NCBI GenBank assembly: GCA_902801565.1
Contig: CADCIX010000002.1
Span: forward strand, 62,001-126,000
DNA length: 64,000 bases
From: an uncultured Veillonellaceae bacterium
GTDB taxonomy: Bacteria; Bacillota; Negativicutes; Selenomonadales; Selenomonadaceae
Direction: 5' to 3'
Shown: positions 1 through 8,183 of the stretch, in pieces
Layout of the letters: every line of letters begins with the position of its first letter
How positions within the stretch are numbered: the first letter of the stretch is position 1
Position numbers and translations under genes: made by a program
The notes under the pieces: generated by a model
The model's input: only the letters and a program-made list of their open reading frames with translations
Told to the model about the DNA's origin: nothing
Database searches by the model: none

Positions 1-1
1 A

Positions 2-280
2 TTTGGGGATAAGCTATACAGTATTATTCTTTATGGTTCTGTGGCTCGTGGTGAAGATATGGCTGAAAGCGATATAGATATAGCACTCTTGATGAAGGAA
101 AGTCTAGATGATGATACAAAGGAAAATTTTTTGTGTTGGAATGCTTCTATGGATATGAAATATAACAAGATATTCTCCATAATTGATATAGAAAAAAGTA
201 TTTTTGATAGGTGGGGAAATATTTATCCACTTTACCAAAACATCAAAAATGAAGGGATTGTGCTATGGAAGGCAGCCTAA
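2..280 (+). CDS. MNT-domain nucleotidyltransferase (MntA-like antitoxin), 5' truncated
   Basis: The reading frame is open from base 2, so the true start lies outside the window. Ninety-two codons remain. The minimal nucleotidyltransferase signature is visible: GSVARGEDMAESDIDI, a GSxARG loop followed by the SDxDI metal-binding pair. In the MntA/HepT (type VII) toxin-antitoxin family this enzyme adds AMP to the HEPN partner and silences its RNase activity. The downstream HEPN gene starts 16 bases before this stop, the overlap typical of such pairs. Base composition is AT-rich compared with the rest of the window, as in many accessory modules. The antitoxin role is inferred from family and neighbour. 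Confidence 0.82.
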   Translation, partial: FGDKLYSIILYGSVARGEDMAESDIDIALLMKESLDDDTKENFLCWNASMDMKYNKIFSIIDIEKSIFDRWGNIYPLYQNIKNEGIVLWKAA

Positions 281-462
281 AGGATCTTGCTAAGATTAGA
301 CTCGAAAGAGCAGAAGAAATGCTTGCGTCAGCCAGAAAGAATTTTGAAATAGATGAACTAAAAACATCCTTAAATCGTTCGTACTATGCTATTTTTCATG
401 CCATAAGAAGTGTAAATTGTTTGGAGGGATTTGATTCATCAAAACATTCCGGTGTAATAGCT

Positions 463-470
463 CATTTTAA
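463..470. repeat. Target-site duplication, left copy
   Basis: CATTTTAA directly precedes the MITE and is repeated exactly at 604-611. Deleting one copy together with the element restores the HEPN reading frame. Confidence 0.85.
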
Positions 471-603
471 GTAACTGTTCAGTCGTACCTGTAAAAGTCA
501 AGGTTACATCACAATATATAGTCAGTTGTTCATCAAGTTAATACATGATATTGGGTAAAGGTCGAATTTTTTCATGAAATTTGGGGTACGACTGAACAGT
601 TAC
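471..603. mobile_element. 133-bp MITE with 19-bp terminal inverted repeats
   Basis: Bases 471-489 and 585-603 are perfect 19-nt inverted repeats, beginning GTAACTGTTCAG. The element is flanked by an 8-bp direct repeat, CATTTTAA, at 463-470 and 604-611. It has no coding capacity of its own. Eight-bp duplications are produced by several DDE transposase families; the parent transposase is not in the window. It was inserted in the HEPN gene. Confidence 0.88.
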
Positions 604-611
604 CATTTTAA
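604..611. repeat. Target-site duplication, right copy
   Basis: Second exact copy of CATTTTAA, directly after the right inverted repeat of the MITE. Confidence 0.85.
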
Positions 612-833
612 TCAATACACCTTGAAGCCTGGAAAAATGAATCCTCAATTATCAAATACGATTAAGAAGGCTATGTATTGTCGTGAGAAATCTGATTATG
701 ACGATTTTTATATTGTGTCGCGGAAAGAAACAGAACAACAGCTAATGCAAGCGGAAGATTTTTTGAAAACGGTAAGGGAATATCTTACTGATAAGATTTA
801 AGGTAATTATTCATCCCCAAAAGGAGCTTTCCT

Positions 834-2846
834 ATGTTTTCTCTCATCTTCGAAGGGCTTCAGCAGGATCTGCGCCTCGCCCTGCTGCCGCCTTTTTTCT
901 GTGCGGTCTTCCGTCTCGCCTTCATCCTCCTGTACCGTCCGAAGAAAACGCCTTCCGGCGAGTGGCGCAAGTGGTATCACTGCTTCCGCTATGGCTTCTG
1001 GTGGGGCATGGACATGAATGCTTATCCTTTCCTGGCGCTTCTCGTCCTGGTCACCCTGCCCGCAGCCATTCTTCCCTTCTGGCACGAAATCGGCAATATG
1101 CTTCGCATGGGGCTCATGGGAAGCTACCTGCTCCTCATCTACACGGCCTTCCTGGCAAAGCTCATCTTCTATTTCCACTTCCATGATATCTTCAACCATA
1201 CTGTCTGGCTTGGAAAGAATGCGGACAAACGCAACTTCGCCGACATCTTCTTCCACCAGAACCACGGCGGCTGGATTCTTCTCTCCTACCTTCCCTATGG
1301 GGCTCTTTGTCTTTTTGCCATGAAAGGGCTTCTTGCCCTTCCCTGTCTTTCCTGGCCGGAACTCTCTCCCCCTGGCCTTCAGTATGCGCTCGATGCCATA
1401 CTCGTCCCTGTCGCCATTGCCGTCTATTACTGGTTCCGTTATGGCGGCACTTTTCTCCATCGCAACAAGCCGGAATGGGACGAGGTTCCCGCCGTTGTGA
1501 AAGATGACATCTTCATGGCAAAAGCCACGCTGGATGACCTGGTAAACCTCAAGATCCTGCGCCGCCATGCTGTCCATCCCTCCCTCAAACACAGCGACGA
1601 GGAAGCGCGGGAGATCCTCTCTCCCATCCTGCCGGAATCCATTCTCACAGATGATGACCCCCTGCTTTATTTCCGCCGCAAGGCCCGGGGGCCGCGCATT
1701 CCAATGCCCCGGCACATCTTTCTTCTGTTCGCGGAGAGCCACGCCCAGAGCCCCCTGGACCCCCTCTACGAGTGCCTGCACATCGCTGACGGCGCACGCC
1801 GCTTCCGGAAGCTTCCCGGTACTGTCGCCTTCGACAATGTGCTCCCCGGAGGCATGATTTCCCAAACCTCCATCGTGAGCATGCTTTCTGGTATCTACGA
1901 CGTGGACATGGAACTCAACGAGAATCAGGAGTTCTGGAAGGGCACTCCCCGCACAGCCCTTGCCCTGCAGCTGAAGCGTCTTGGCTACCGCACAGCCCTT
2001 TGGTACGGCGGCAGCCTCACCTGGGGGAGCCTCCTGCATTATACGCCCGCAGCAGGCTTTGACGAAATGTACGACGGCATCAAGATCTGCCCTGCGGGAA
2101 GCCCGCGCACCTGGTTGGGTGTCTACGATCACATTTTTCTGGAGAATGTCGGACGCATCCTGAAAGAAAAAGAAGATGGGACCCCCGCCTTCCATTTCAT
2201 CTATACCACGTCCAACCATGGCCCCTATAACATTCCCGTGGAGGAATACGGTTTCGATGCGAGCAGCATCATGCCCGAGGCTCCCGCCATGGTGCGGGAA
2301 GACGAGGCCATTCGCCGCCAGCTTGGCTGCTACTGGTACACGGACAAGGTGCTCCATGACTTCATAGAAAAACTGCGGGCCGAATACCCCGACAGCCTCT
2401 TCATCATCACCGGGGATCACTCCATCGGTGTCATTCCCTTCTCCAGCGGCATTGTGGAGAGAAAAGAGCCCGCCCTTCGGGAAAGGCTCCTGACCTCCTT
2501 TGCCCTGCAGCATTCGGGGCTCTCCAAAGAGATGTTTGCCGGCAACACCATTGCCTGTCACATGAATCTCGCCGCCACCCTCATGGAACTTATCGCTCCC
2601 AAAGGCTTTGAGTACTATACGCTCTTTCCCTCTCTCACGGAGCCCATCGACCACATCGTAACCCCTTATTGCTGGATGAACTGTCGGGAACTCGGCCTTT
2701 ACGCCGACAAGATCTCCCAGTCCCTCTCGGTATCCGGCCCGGCCCTGCCCCTGAACCTGGAATCCGAGAAATACGCAGAAGAACGCGCCGCCTGGTGCGA
2801 ACTCACGGGCTGGATGGTACGGCATCCAAATCTTCTGCACCATTGA
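834..2846 (+). CDS. LTA synthase-like membrane protein with sulfatase fold
   Basis: 670 residues. The N-terminal third holds about four or five hydrophobic segments; the remainder is an alkaline-phosphatase/sulfatase-type domain. The probable catalytic nucleophile is Thr345 in GMISQTS, and metal-binding Asp528-His529 lie in ITGDHS. The GPYNIPV and SNHGP stretches also fit the LtaS/phosphoglycerol-transferase group. Such enzymes transfer phosphoglycerol or phosphoethanolamine groups on the outer face of the membrane; the exact substrate cannot be told. AAGGAGC lies nine bases before the ATG. The 3' end runs into a perfect hairpin that spans the stop codon. Confidence 0.72.
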   Translation: MFSLIFEGLQQDLRLALLPPFFCAVFRLAFILLYRPKKTPSGEWRKWYHCFRYGFWWGMDMNAYPFLALLVLVTLPAAILPFWHEIGNMLRMGLMGSYLLLIYTAFLAKLIFYFHFHDIFNHTVWLGKNADKRNFADIFFHQNHGGWILLSYLPYGALCLFAMKGLLALPCLSWPELSPPGLQYALDAILVPVAIAVYYWFRYGGTFLHRNKPEWDEVPAVVKDDIFMAKATLDDLVNLKILRRHAVHPSLKHSDEEAREILSPILPESILTDDDPLLYFRRKARGPRIPMPRHIFLLFAESHAQSPLDPLYECLHIADGARRFRKLPGTVAFDNVLPGGMISQTSIVSMLSGIYDVDMELNENQEFWKGTPRTALALQLKRLGYRTALWYGGSLTWGSLLHYTPAAGFDEMYDGIKICPAGSPRTWLGVYDHIFLENVGRILKEKEDGTPAFHFIYTTSNHGPYNIPVEEYGFDASSIMPEAPAMVREDEAIRRQLGCYWYTDKVLHDFIEKLRAEYPDSLFIITGDHSIGVIPFSSGIVERKEPALRERLLTSFALQHSGLSKEMFAGNTIACHMNLAATLMELIAPKGFEYYTLFPSLTEPIDHIVTPYCWMNCRELGLYADKISQSLSVSGPALPLNLESEKYAEERAAWCELTGWMVRHPNLLHH

Positions 2847-2880
2847 GCAGCGTCCTTGTGAGAGTTGCTCAATGGTGCAG
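2835..2880 (+). terminator. Perfect 15-bp hairpin over the stop codon; possible terminator without U-tract
   Basis: 2835-2849 and 2866-2880 are perfect inverted repeats (CTGCACCATTGAGCA) around a 16-nt loop. The TGA of the sulfatase-fold gene (2844-2846) lies within the left arm. The hairpin is followed by GAAATAGAAG rather than a run of T, so it is not a standard intrinsic terminator; 3'-end protection or a palindromic repeat are alternatives. Confidence 0.45.
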
Positions 2881-2966
2881 GAAATAGAAGAGGATGTGTC
2901 GAATATGTGCACTAGGTTTCAACGGTTATCATCATTTGCCAGATCATGAGGAGGTTGTTGATTGAA

Positions 2967-3920
2967 ATGGAAAATCCAAGTGACAAGTCAAGAGGAAAAT
3001 ATCTTTGGGTGCTTGTTTTTGTTCTGCTGATTGGTCTTTGTGGCGGATGTTCTTCCGACTCAGCCAAAAAGGATTCCGAATCGGTGCCCGCATCTTCGAA
3101 AACACAGGAAACAACAGAGAAGTCGAAGGTTGAGAAAATCAAGGCCAAAGCGGAGTTTGGTCTGGGGAAGGTTTCTTTGAACGACAGTTTGGACAGGGTT
3201 CATGAGGTGCTTGGGAAGGAAAAGAAGACGGAATCCAGGGCGGATGGCTCGACCGCGTATGTCTATGATGACGTGAATGTCATTGTCACCAATGGTATCG
3301 TGACAACGCTGGAGTCCAATACGGACAGGGTCGCAACGATAAAAGGAGTGAGCCAAGGGGATTCTCTCGAGAGTGTATTGGCAGCCTATGGGGAGGATGC
3401 AATCAAGAGCACCTATGAAAACCTTCAGCTTTACGAGTACGACAAGCCGGGATTCAATGGCACAACCTGTCGGATCCGTTTTGCAATCAACGGGAATCAA
3501 AGTGTGGAATATGTCAGTATCCGTCAACTGTCTCCCGATTCGGGAACAGAAGCGGAAGTGGGAGAAGAAGCAGGTGCAGAGTATGTAGGGGATACGGTAT
3601 ACCACAAGAATGCAACCATAGAGCTGCTGCTTCGATTCCACTTATATATCACACAGCATCGGCTGCATGAGGCGTATAACTGCCTGGGCCCCGATCTCCA
3701 GAGACAGATGCCCTATGGAGAGTGGGCTTCCGGGTTTGAAAACACGGTAAGCAGTACCGTATCGAATGTTTCTTTGACACCGGAAGACATCGATCGTGTT
3801 GTGCTTACGTATGATCTGACCGCAACCGATAATCCCGGGGGAACGCATTACTTCAAAGGAACTGCTACAATCGTGCTCGCCAAGGGTGGATGGAAGATCT
3901 ATGATATCGAGAACCGATAA
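2967..3920 (+). CDS. Predicted lipoprotein with two repeated N-terminal modules and an NTF2-like C-terminus
   Basis: 317 residues from ATG 2967, with GAGGAGG at 2948-2954; in-frame TTG codons at 2955 and 2958 are possible starts. A lysine-rich N-terminus and hydrophobic stretch end in GLCGGCSSDS, an imperfect lipobox, so lipid attachment at Cys is likely but not certain. Two related segments follow (GLGKVSLNDSLDRVHEVLG and GVSQGDSLESVLAAYG), the pattern of small SmpA-like folds. The C-terminal 100 residues (RFHLYITQHRLHEAYNCL to GGWKIYDIE) resemble an NTF2-like pocket. I do not recognise a named family; an envelope role is inferred. Confidence 0.6.
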   Translation: MENPSDKSRGKYLWVLVFVLLIGLCGGCSSDSAKKDSESVPASSKTQETTEKSKVEKIKAKAEFGLGKVSLNDSLDRVHEVLGKEKKTESRADGSTAYVYDDVNVIVTNGIVTTLESNTDRVATIKGVSQGDSLESVLAAYGEDAIKSTYENLQLYEYDKPGFNGTTCRIRFAINGNQSVEYVSIRQLSPDSGTEAEVGEEAGAEYVGDTVYHKNATIELLLRFHLYITQHRLHEAYNCLGPDLQRQMPYGEWASGFENTVSSTVSNVSLTPEDIDRVVLTYDLTATDNPGGTHYFKGTATIVLAKGGWKIYDIENR

Positions 3921-3969
3921 CCGATAATATGTGATAGGATTCTGCAAAGAATAGACTGGAGAGAGTCGG

Positions 3970-4434
3970 ATGGAAGCGAAAAAGCAGCAGCGCCCGGATT
4001 GGACGGAGTATTTCCTCGATATTGCCAAGGCTGTGGGGCGGAGGGCTACATGCCTTCGCCGCCGCTATGGGGCAATCATCGTGAAGGACAAGATCATCAT
4101 CAGCACGGGATACAACGGCGCACCCCGTGGGGAAGCCAACTGCATCGACACGGGAATCTGTGAGCGGGAACGGCTCCATGTCCCCAAGGGGCAGAACTAT
4201 GAGCTCTGTGTGGCAGTCCATGCGGAGCAGAACGCCATCATCAATGCCGATCCCATCCGCATGCAGGGGGCGACCATCTACATCGTGGGATTCAATGCGG
4301 ACGGGTCACTGGCCTCGGGCAAGCCCTGTCTGCTCTGCCGCCGCATGCTCCGCAATGCACAGCTGGCGAAGGCGGTCTATCTGGAAACCGATGGCAGCAT
4401 CGTGGAGTGCCGCCCGGATGAGATCCAGGACTGA
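3970..4434 (+). CDS. comEB: dCMP deaminase (ComEB family)
   Basis: 154 residues. The zinc-dependent cytidine/dCMP deaminase signature is complete: His84 and Glu86 in AVHAEQNA and Cys120/Cys123 in PCLLC. A second Cys/His set in GEANCIDTGICER resembles that of dCMP deaminases rather than cytidine deaminase. The enzyme would convert dCMP to dUMP for dTTP synthesis. In Bacillus the gene sits in the com operon, but here it stands alone between a lipoprotein gene and a terminator, so a competence role has no contextual support. CTGGAGAGAG provides the ribosome-binding site. Confidence 0.88.
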   Translation: MEAKKQQRPDWTEYFLDIAKAVGRRATCLRRRYGAIIVKDKIIISTGYNGAPRGEANCIDTGICERERLHVPKGQNYELCVAVHAEQNAIINADPIRMQGATIYIVGFNADGSLASGKPCLLCRRMLRNAQLAKAVYLETDGSIVECRPDEIQD

Positions 4435-4450
4435 GGGATTTCGATGCAGC

Positions 4451-4490
4451 ATAGCACATGTTGGCGTAATTGCAGCATGTGCTATTTTTA
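4451..4490 (+). terminator. Intrinsic terminator after dCMP deaminase
   Basis: A 10-bp perfect stem (4451-4460 with 4476-4485, ATAGCACATG) is followed by TTTTTA at 4485-4490. Confidence 0.75.
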
Positions 4491-4500
4491 TGGAACGTAA

Positions 4501-4528
4501 TTGTAAAATGCTTTATTTTTGATATAAT
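4501..4528 (+). promoter_or_regulatory. Promoter of the relB-yoeB operon
   Basis: TTGTAA at 4501-4506 and a consensus TATAAT at 4523-4528 are separated by 16 bases. The predicted start of transcription is about 4535, 25 bases before the antitoxin ATG. Confidence 0.7.
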
Positions 4529-4559
4529 ATGTATATATGATAGAAAGAAGGTGTTTTGC

Positions 4560-4829
4560 ATGGCACAGGTAGTAAGCGTAAATTTCAAGCTGGATTATGA
4601 TGTCAAGAAAAGCATGGAACTGGCTTGTGCAGACATGGGGCTGTCTATGTCTGCAGCATTTACGATTTTTGCCAAGAAAGTAGGCCGTGAGCGAAGAATA
4701 CCCTTTGAAGTGTCAGCGGATCCTGACCTGTTTTACTCGGATAACAATGTTCGTTATTTGGAGCGGAAGATGGAAGACTATAAGGCTGGCAGGATGAAAC
4801 TGGCCGAACATGAGCTGATCGAGGATTGA
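4560..4829 (+). CDS. relB: RelB/DinJ-family antitoxin
   Basis: 89 residues from ATG 4560, with GAAAGAAGGTG as ribosome-binding site. The N-terminal QVVSVNFKLDYDVKKSMELACADMGLSMSAAF segment is the ribbon-helix-helix DNA-binding region of RelB/DinJ proteins, and IPFEVSADPDLFYS is the characteristic linker. The acidic C-terminus should wrap the toxin. The protein would bind and neutralise the downstream YoeB-like toxin and repress its own promoter. The stop lies two bases before the toxin ATG, so the genes are translationally coupled. Confidence 0.88.
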   Translation: MAQVVSVNFKLDYDVKKSMELACADMGLSMSAAFTIFAKKVGRERRIPFEVSADPDLFYSDNNVRYLERKMEDYKAGRMKLAEHELIED

Positions 4830-4831
4830 CC

Positions 4832-5098
4832 ATGCGGATAACCAGGTTAGAGTGGGATTTTGATGCGTGGGAAGATTATCTTTATTGGCAGACACAGGAC
4901 AAGAAGACATTGAAGCGCATTAACGCACTTATCAGGGACATAAAGCGGCATCCTTTTGAGGGAATTGGCATGGTGGAGCCGCTGAAGGGAAATCTGTCTG
5001 GATTTTGGAGCAGACGTATCGATGCTGCGAACAGATTGGTGTATGCCGTGGAAGAGGAGACCGTCATAATAGTGGCATGCCGAAACCATTACGATTAG
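4832..5098 (+). CDS. yoeB: Txe/YoeB-family mRNA interferase toxin
   Basis: 88 residues from ATG 4832; an in-frame TTG at 4826 would add two residues and overlap relB. The sequence carries the YoeB landmarks: WDDYLYW-like WEDYLYWQ, HPFEGIGMVEPLKGNLSGFWSRRI, RLVYAVE and the terminal CRNHYD. In YoeB the Glu, Arg and terminal His residues cleave mRNA in the ribosomal A site. Family length is about 85 residues, so the gene looks intact. YoeB usually pairs with a YefM/Phd antitoxin; here the partner is RelB/DinJ-type. Confidence 0.9.
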   Translation: MRITRLEWDFDAWEDYLYWQTQDKKTLKRINALIRDIKRHPFEGIGMVEPLKGNLSGFWSRRIDAANRLVYAVEEETVIIVACRNHYD

Positions 5099-5129
5099 GG
5101 GCATGCCTTTGATATCCTTGCTGTTGTCA

Positions 5130-5157
5130 TTGACAAATGGCGGCAGTGTTGTAAAAT
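5130..5157 (+). promoter_or_regulatory. Promoter of glyQS
   Basis: Consensus TTGACA at 5130-5135 and TAAAAT at 5152-5157 are 16 bases apart. The predicted leader is only about 57 nt, too short to contain a T-box. Confidence 0.75.
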
Positions 5158-5177
5158 AGTTCTGTATGTATAAATCT

Positions 5178-5195
5178 GCCCTGCAATTGCAGGGC
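5178..5195 (+). repeat. 18-nt perfect palindrome in the glyQS leader
   Basis: GCCCTGCAATTGCAGGGC is fully self-complementary and lies between the promoter and the ribosome-binding site. As DNA it could be an operator; as RNA it could form a short hairpin. No function is known to me. Confidence 0.55.
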
Positions 5196-5220
5196 CATTT
5201 CAGGAAGAGGAGTGTACCGA

Positions 5221-6102
5221 ATGAAATTTCAGGAAATCATCCTGGCCCTCCAGAAATTCTGGTCTGATCGGGGCTGCATCCTGTCGGAGCCTTATGATGT
5301 GGAAAAGGGTGCCGGCACGATGAATCCCGCCACATTCCTGCGGGTGCTCGGCCCGGAGCCTTGGAACGTTGCCTATGTGGAGCCTTCCCGCCGTCCGGCG
5401 GATGGGCGCTACGGCGACAATCCGAACAGGCTCTATCAGCATCATCAGTTCCAGCTCATCATGAAGCCCTCGCCGAACAATATTCAGGAGCTTTATCTTG
5501 AGAGTCTGGAGAGCCTTGGCATAGATCCGAAGCAGCATGACATCCGCTTCGTCGAGGACAACTGGGAATCCCCGACACTGGGCGCATGGGGGCTCGGCTG
5601 GGAGGTATGGCTCGACGGCATGGAGATCACCCAGTTCACCTATTTCCAGCAGGTGGGCAGCCAGGACGTGAAGCCCGTGGCCGTGGAGATTACCTATGGA
5701 TTGGAGCGTCTGGCCATGTACATCCAGGGCGTGGAGAACGTTTATGATGTCAAATGGACGGATGATGTGACCTATGGGGACGTGTTCCATCAGAACGAGT
5801 TCGAGCAGTCCACCTATGCCTTTGACCTGTCGGATGAGGCTCTTCTCTTTGACCTCTTTGAGAAATACGAGAAGGAAGCGGTGCGCATCATTGAGAAAGA
5901 ATGCGTGCATCCGGCCTATGACTATGTTTTGAAGTGTTCCCATACCTTCAATCTTCTGGATGCCCGGGGCGCCATCAGCGTCTCGGAGCGCACGGCCTTC
6001 ATCGGGCGCGTGCGGAAGCTTGCCCGCCTCTGCGCGGAATGCTACCTGAAGCAGCGTGAGGCGTTGGGATATCCTATGCTCAAAAGGGGGAAGAAGGCAT
6101 GA
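5221..6102 (+). CDS. glyQ: Glycyl-tRNA synthetase alpha subunit
   Basis: 293 residues from ATG 5221; GGAAGAGGAG precedes it, and family proteins begin with the same MxFQEIIL. The catalytic class II core is visible: FWSDRGCIL, [19 protein letters not shown], VEPSRRPxDGRYGxNPNR and FQLIMKPSP. It pairs with GlyS in the alpha2-beta2 enzyme that charges tRNA-Gly. The glyS ATG overlaps the stop (ATGA), giving strict coupling. There is a strong promoter upstream but no T-box, unlike many Firmicute aminoacyl-tRNA synthetase operons. Confidence 0.97.
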   Translation: MKFQEIILALQKFWSDRGCILSEPYDVEKGAGTMNPATFLRVLGPEPWNVAYVEPSRRPADGRYGDNPNRLYQHHQFQLIMKPSPNNIQELYLESLESLGIDPKQHDIRFVEDNWESPTLGAWGLGWEVWLDGMEITQFTYFQQVGSQDVKPVAVEITYGLERLAMYIQGVENVYDVKWTDDVTYGDVFHQNEFEQSTYAFDLSDEALLFDLFEKYEKEAVRIIEKECVHPAYDYVLKCSHTFNLLDARGAISVSERTAFIGRVRKLARLCAECYLKQREALGYPMLKRGKKA

Positions 6103-8156
6103 GCAAGAATTTGTTGTTGGAAATCGGCACGGAGGAGGTTCCTGCTCATGTGATGCCGGGAATCCTCAAGGAGCTCAAGGAGCATGCGGAGAAGGCATGC
6201 AAGGAACTCCGCATCGGCTTTGAGGAGGTCTGCACCATGGGGACGCCCCGCCGCACGGCGCTTGTCGTGAAGGGGCTTGCCGAAAAGCAGGAGGATGTGG
6301 CAAGTGAGAACCGCGGCCCCTCCGTGAAGATTGCCTTTGACGAGAACGGCAATCCCACCAAGGCCGCGCAGGGCTTTGCCCGGGGCCAGAAGGTAGACCC
6401 GAAGGATCTCGTGGTGAAGGATGGCTATGTCTATGCCATGGTGCATGAGGAAGGACAGGAAACCGCAACGCTTTTGGAAAAGCTCCTGCCGGAGCTCATC
6501 TGCGGGCTGAATTTCCCCAATAACATGCGCTGGGCAGACCTTGATTTCAAGTTCATCCGTCCCCTGCGCTGGATTGTGGCCCTCTATGGCAGTGATATCG
6601 TTCCCTTTGAGGTGGCAGAGGTGAAGTCCGGGCGGGTTTCCCGCGGGCATCGTTTCCTCTCCCAGGGGGATTTTGAGATTGCCGATGCGGACAGCTATGA
6701 GAAGGCCTGCGAGGAGCAGTTCGTCATTGTCGACCAGGAGAAGCGCAAGGCGATGATCCGCCAGCAGATCGAGGCGGTTGCGAAGGAAAACGGCGGCGTG
6801 GCGGATATCACGGAAGACCTTCTGGAGGAGGTTCTCTACCTCGTGGAGTATCCCACGGCTCTTTGCGGAAAGTTCGAGGACAAGTATCTGAAGCTTCCGG
6901 CAGAGGCGGTCATCACGCCCATGCGCGACCATCAGCGCTACTTCCCCGTGAAGAAGGCCGATGGCACCCTCATGCCGCTTTTCATCACGGTGCGCAATGG
7001 CGGAAAGGAATATCTGGATACGGTGCAGCACGGCAATGAGCGTGTCCTGAAGGCGCGTCTGGAGGATGCCCAGTTCTTCTTTGATGAGGACAGGAAGCAC
7101 AGCCTGGAGGAGCATCGGGAGAAGCTCAAGACCGTCGTGTTCCAGGAGGGGCTCGGCACGGTTTACGAGAAGTCCGAGCGCCTGGAGAAATTGGCGGCCT
7201 TCCTTTCGGATGCCCTTTCTGTGGACGAGAAGGCCAGGAAGCATGCCCTGCGGGCGGCGAAGCTCTGCAAGGCGGACCTTGTGACGGGCATGGTGACGGA
7301 GTTCACGGAGCTGCAGGGCGTCATGGGACGCGAGTACGCGAAACTGGACGGCGAGTGCGAAAAGGTTGCACTTGCCATTGATGAGCATTACATGCCCCGC
7401 TTTGCAGGGGACAGCCAGCCGAAGAGCACGGCGGGCCGCATCGTGAGTATTGCGGACAAGATGGATACCATTGTGGGAACCTTCAGCCGGGGCAAGATAC
7501 CGACGGGCTCCCAGGATCCCTTTGCCCTGCGCCGTCAGGCTCTCGGTCTCGTGAACATGATGGTGGAGGCAGAGTACAGTCTGAGCCTTTCTTCGCTGGT
7601 GGATCTCGCCATGGATCTCTATGGCATCAAGGACGAGGCCGCAAGGAAGAAGATGCAGCAGGATGTGGCGGATTTCATGCGTCTGCGCCTGAAGAATGTC
7701 CTTGCGGACAGGAAGGTCCGCTATGATGTGGTGGATGCCGTCCTTGCGGACGTGGATGATCTCTATGCCGTGACACTGCGCGCCGATGCCATGGCGAAAT
7801 TCGTTGCGACGGAGGGGGCGGAGAAGCAGATCCAGGCATTCGTTCGCGCAGGGAATCTTGCAAAGAACGCAGAGCGTGCAGAGGTGCAGGAGAGCCTCTT
7901 CCAGCAGGATGTGGAGAAATCCCTCTATCAGGCCTATGTTTCCACGGAGAGTTCCGTTGAGAGTCTTGTGGGCGGCAGGGACTACTATGGCGCCATTGAT
8001 GCCCTTACGGAACTGGCACAGCCCATTGATGCCTTCTTTGACGGCGTCATGGTCATGGACAAGGATGAGAAGATCAAGAACAATCGTTTGGGCCTCCTGA
8101 AGTCCATCGACTGTCTGATCGGACAGGTGGCGGATTTCGGCAAGATTGTCTTTTGA
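6099..8156 (+). CDS. glyS: Glycyl-tRNA synthetase beta subunit
   Basis: 685 residues, the normal size. The N-terminus [22 protein letters not shown] is diagnostic, followed by [22 protein letters not shown] and the HD-like region containing [10 protein letters not shown] and ITVRNGG. The C-terminal portion from about residue 570 corresponds to the anticodon-binding domain. It forms the tetramer with GlyQ and recognises tRNA-Gly. Its start overlaps the glyQ stop by four bases. The NCS2 permease follows 27 bases later with its own ribosome-binding site and may be co-transcribed. Confidence 0.97.
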   Translation: MSKNLLLEIGTEEVPAHVMPGILKELKEHAEKACKELRIGFEEVCTMGTPRRTALVVKGLAEKQEDVASENRGPSVKIAFDENGNPTKAAQGFARGQKVDPKDLVVKDGYVYAMVHEEGQETATLLEKLLPELICGLNFPNNMRWADLDFKFIRPLRWIVALYGSDIVPFEVAEVKSGRVSRGHRFLSQGDFEIADADSYEKACEEQFVIVDQEKRKAMIRQQIEAVAKENGGVADITEDLLEEVLYLVEYPTALCGKFEDKYLKLPAEAVITPMRDHQRYFPVKKADGTLMPLFITVRNGGKEYLDTVQHGNERVLKARLEDAQFFFDEDRKHSLEEHREKLKTVVFQEGLGTVYEKSERLEKLAAFLSDALSVDEKARKHALRAAKLCKADLVTGMVTEFTELQGVMGREYAKLDGECEKVALAIDEHYMPRFAGDSQPKSTAGRIVSIADKMDTIVGTFSRGKIPTGSQDPFALRRQALGLVNMMVEAEYSLSLSSLVDLAMDLYGIKDEAARKKMQQDVADFMRLRLKNVLADRKVRYDVVDAVLADVDDLYAVTLRADAMAKFVATEGAEKQIQAFVRAGNLAKNAERAEVQESLFQQDVEKSLYQAYVSTESSVESLVGGRDYYGAIDALTELAQPIDAFFDGVMVMDKDEKIKNNRLGLLKSIDCLIGQVADFGKIVF

Positions 8157-8183
8157 AGATAGGAAGGAGAGGATGTTTCCTTT

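Larger units (their letters stand above)
265..801 (+). pseudogene. HEPN-domain protein (HepT-like toxin) interrupted by a MITE
   Basis: The frame starts at ATG 265 inside the end of the MNT gene and stops after 69 codons at 472-474, two bases into an inserted element. Removing bases 471-611 (element plus one target copy, 141 bases, 47 codons) joins HF to NQYTLKPG and restores 131 residues, the usual size of a HEPN protein. The R-x6-H motif (RSYYAIFH) thought to form the RNase centre lies before the insertion and is intact. The downstream part (612-801) keeps an open frame ending in YLTDKI. The gene is probably inactive, but a 69-residue fragment could still be made. Confidence 0.85.

Noticed and set aside
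807-2912. 701-codon open frame on the - strand over the sulfatase-fold gene
   Set aside because: It is antisense to a gene with clear catalytic motifs. Its composition (G, H, E and R-rich without domain pattern) is that of a shadow frame in GC-biased DNA.
5158-5220. Possible glycine T-box before glyQ
   Set aside because: The leader from the predicted start is about 57 nt, with no T-box sequence or specifier stem.
8157-8183. Purine riboswitch before the NCS2 permease
   Set aside because: Only 26-27 bases separate glyS and the permease, too few for a purine aptamer.
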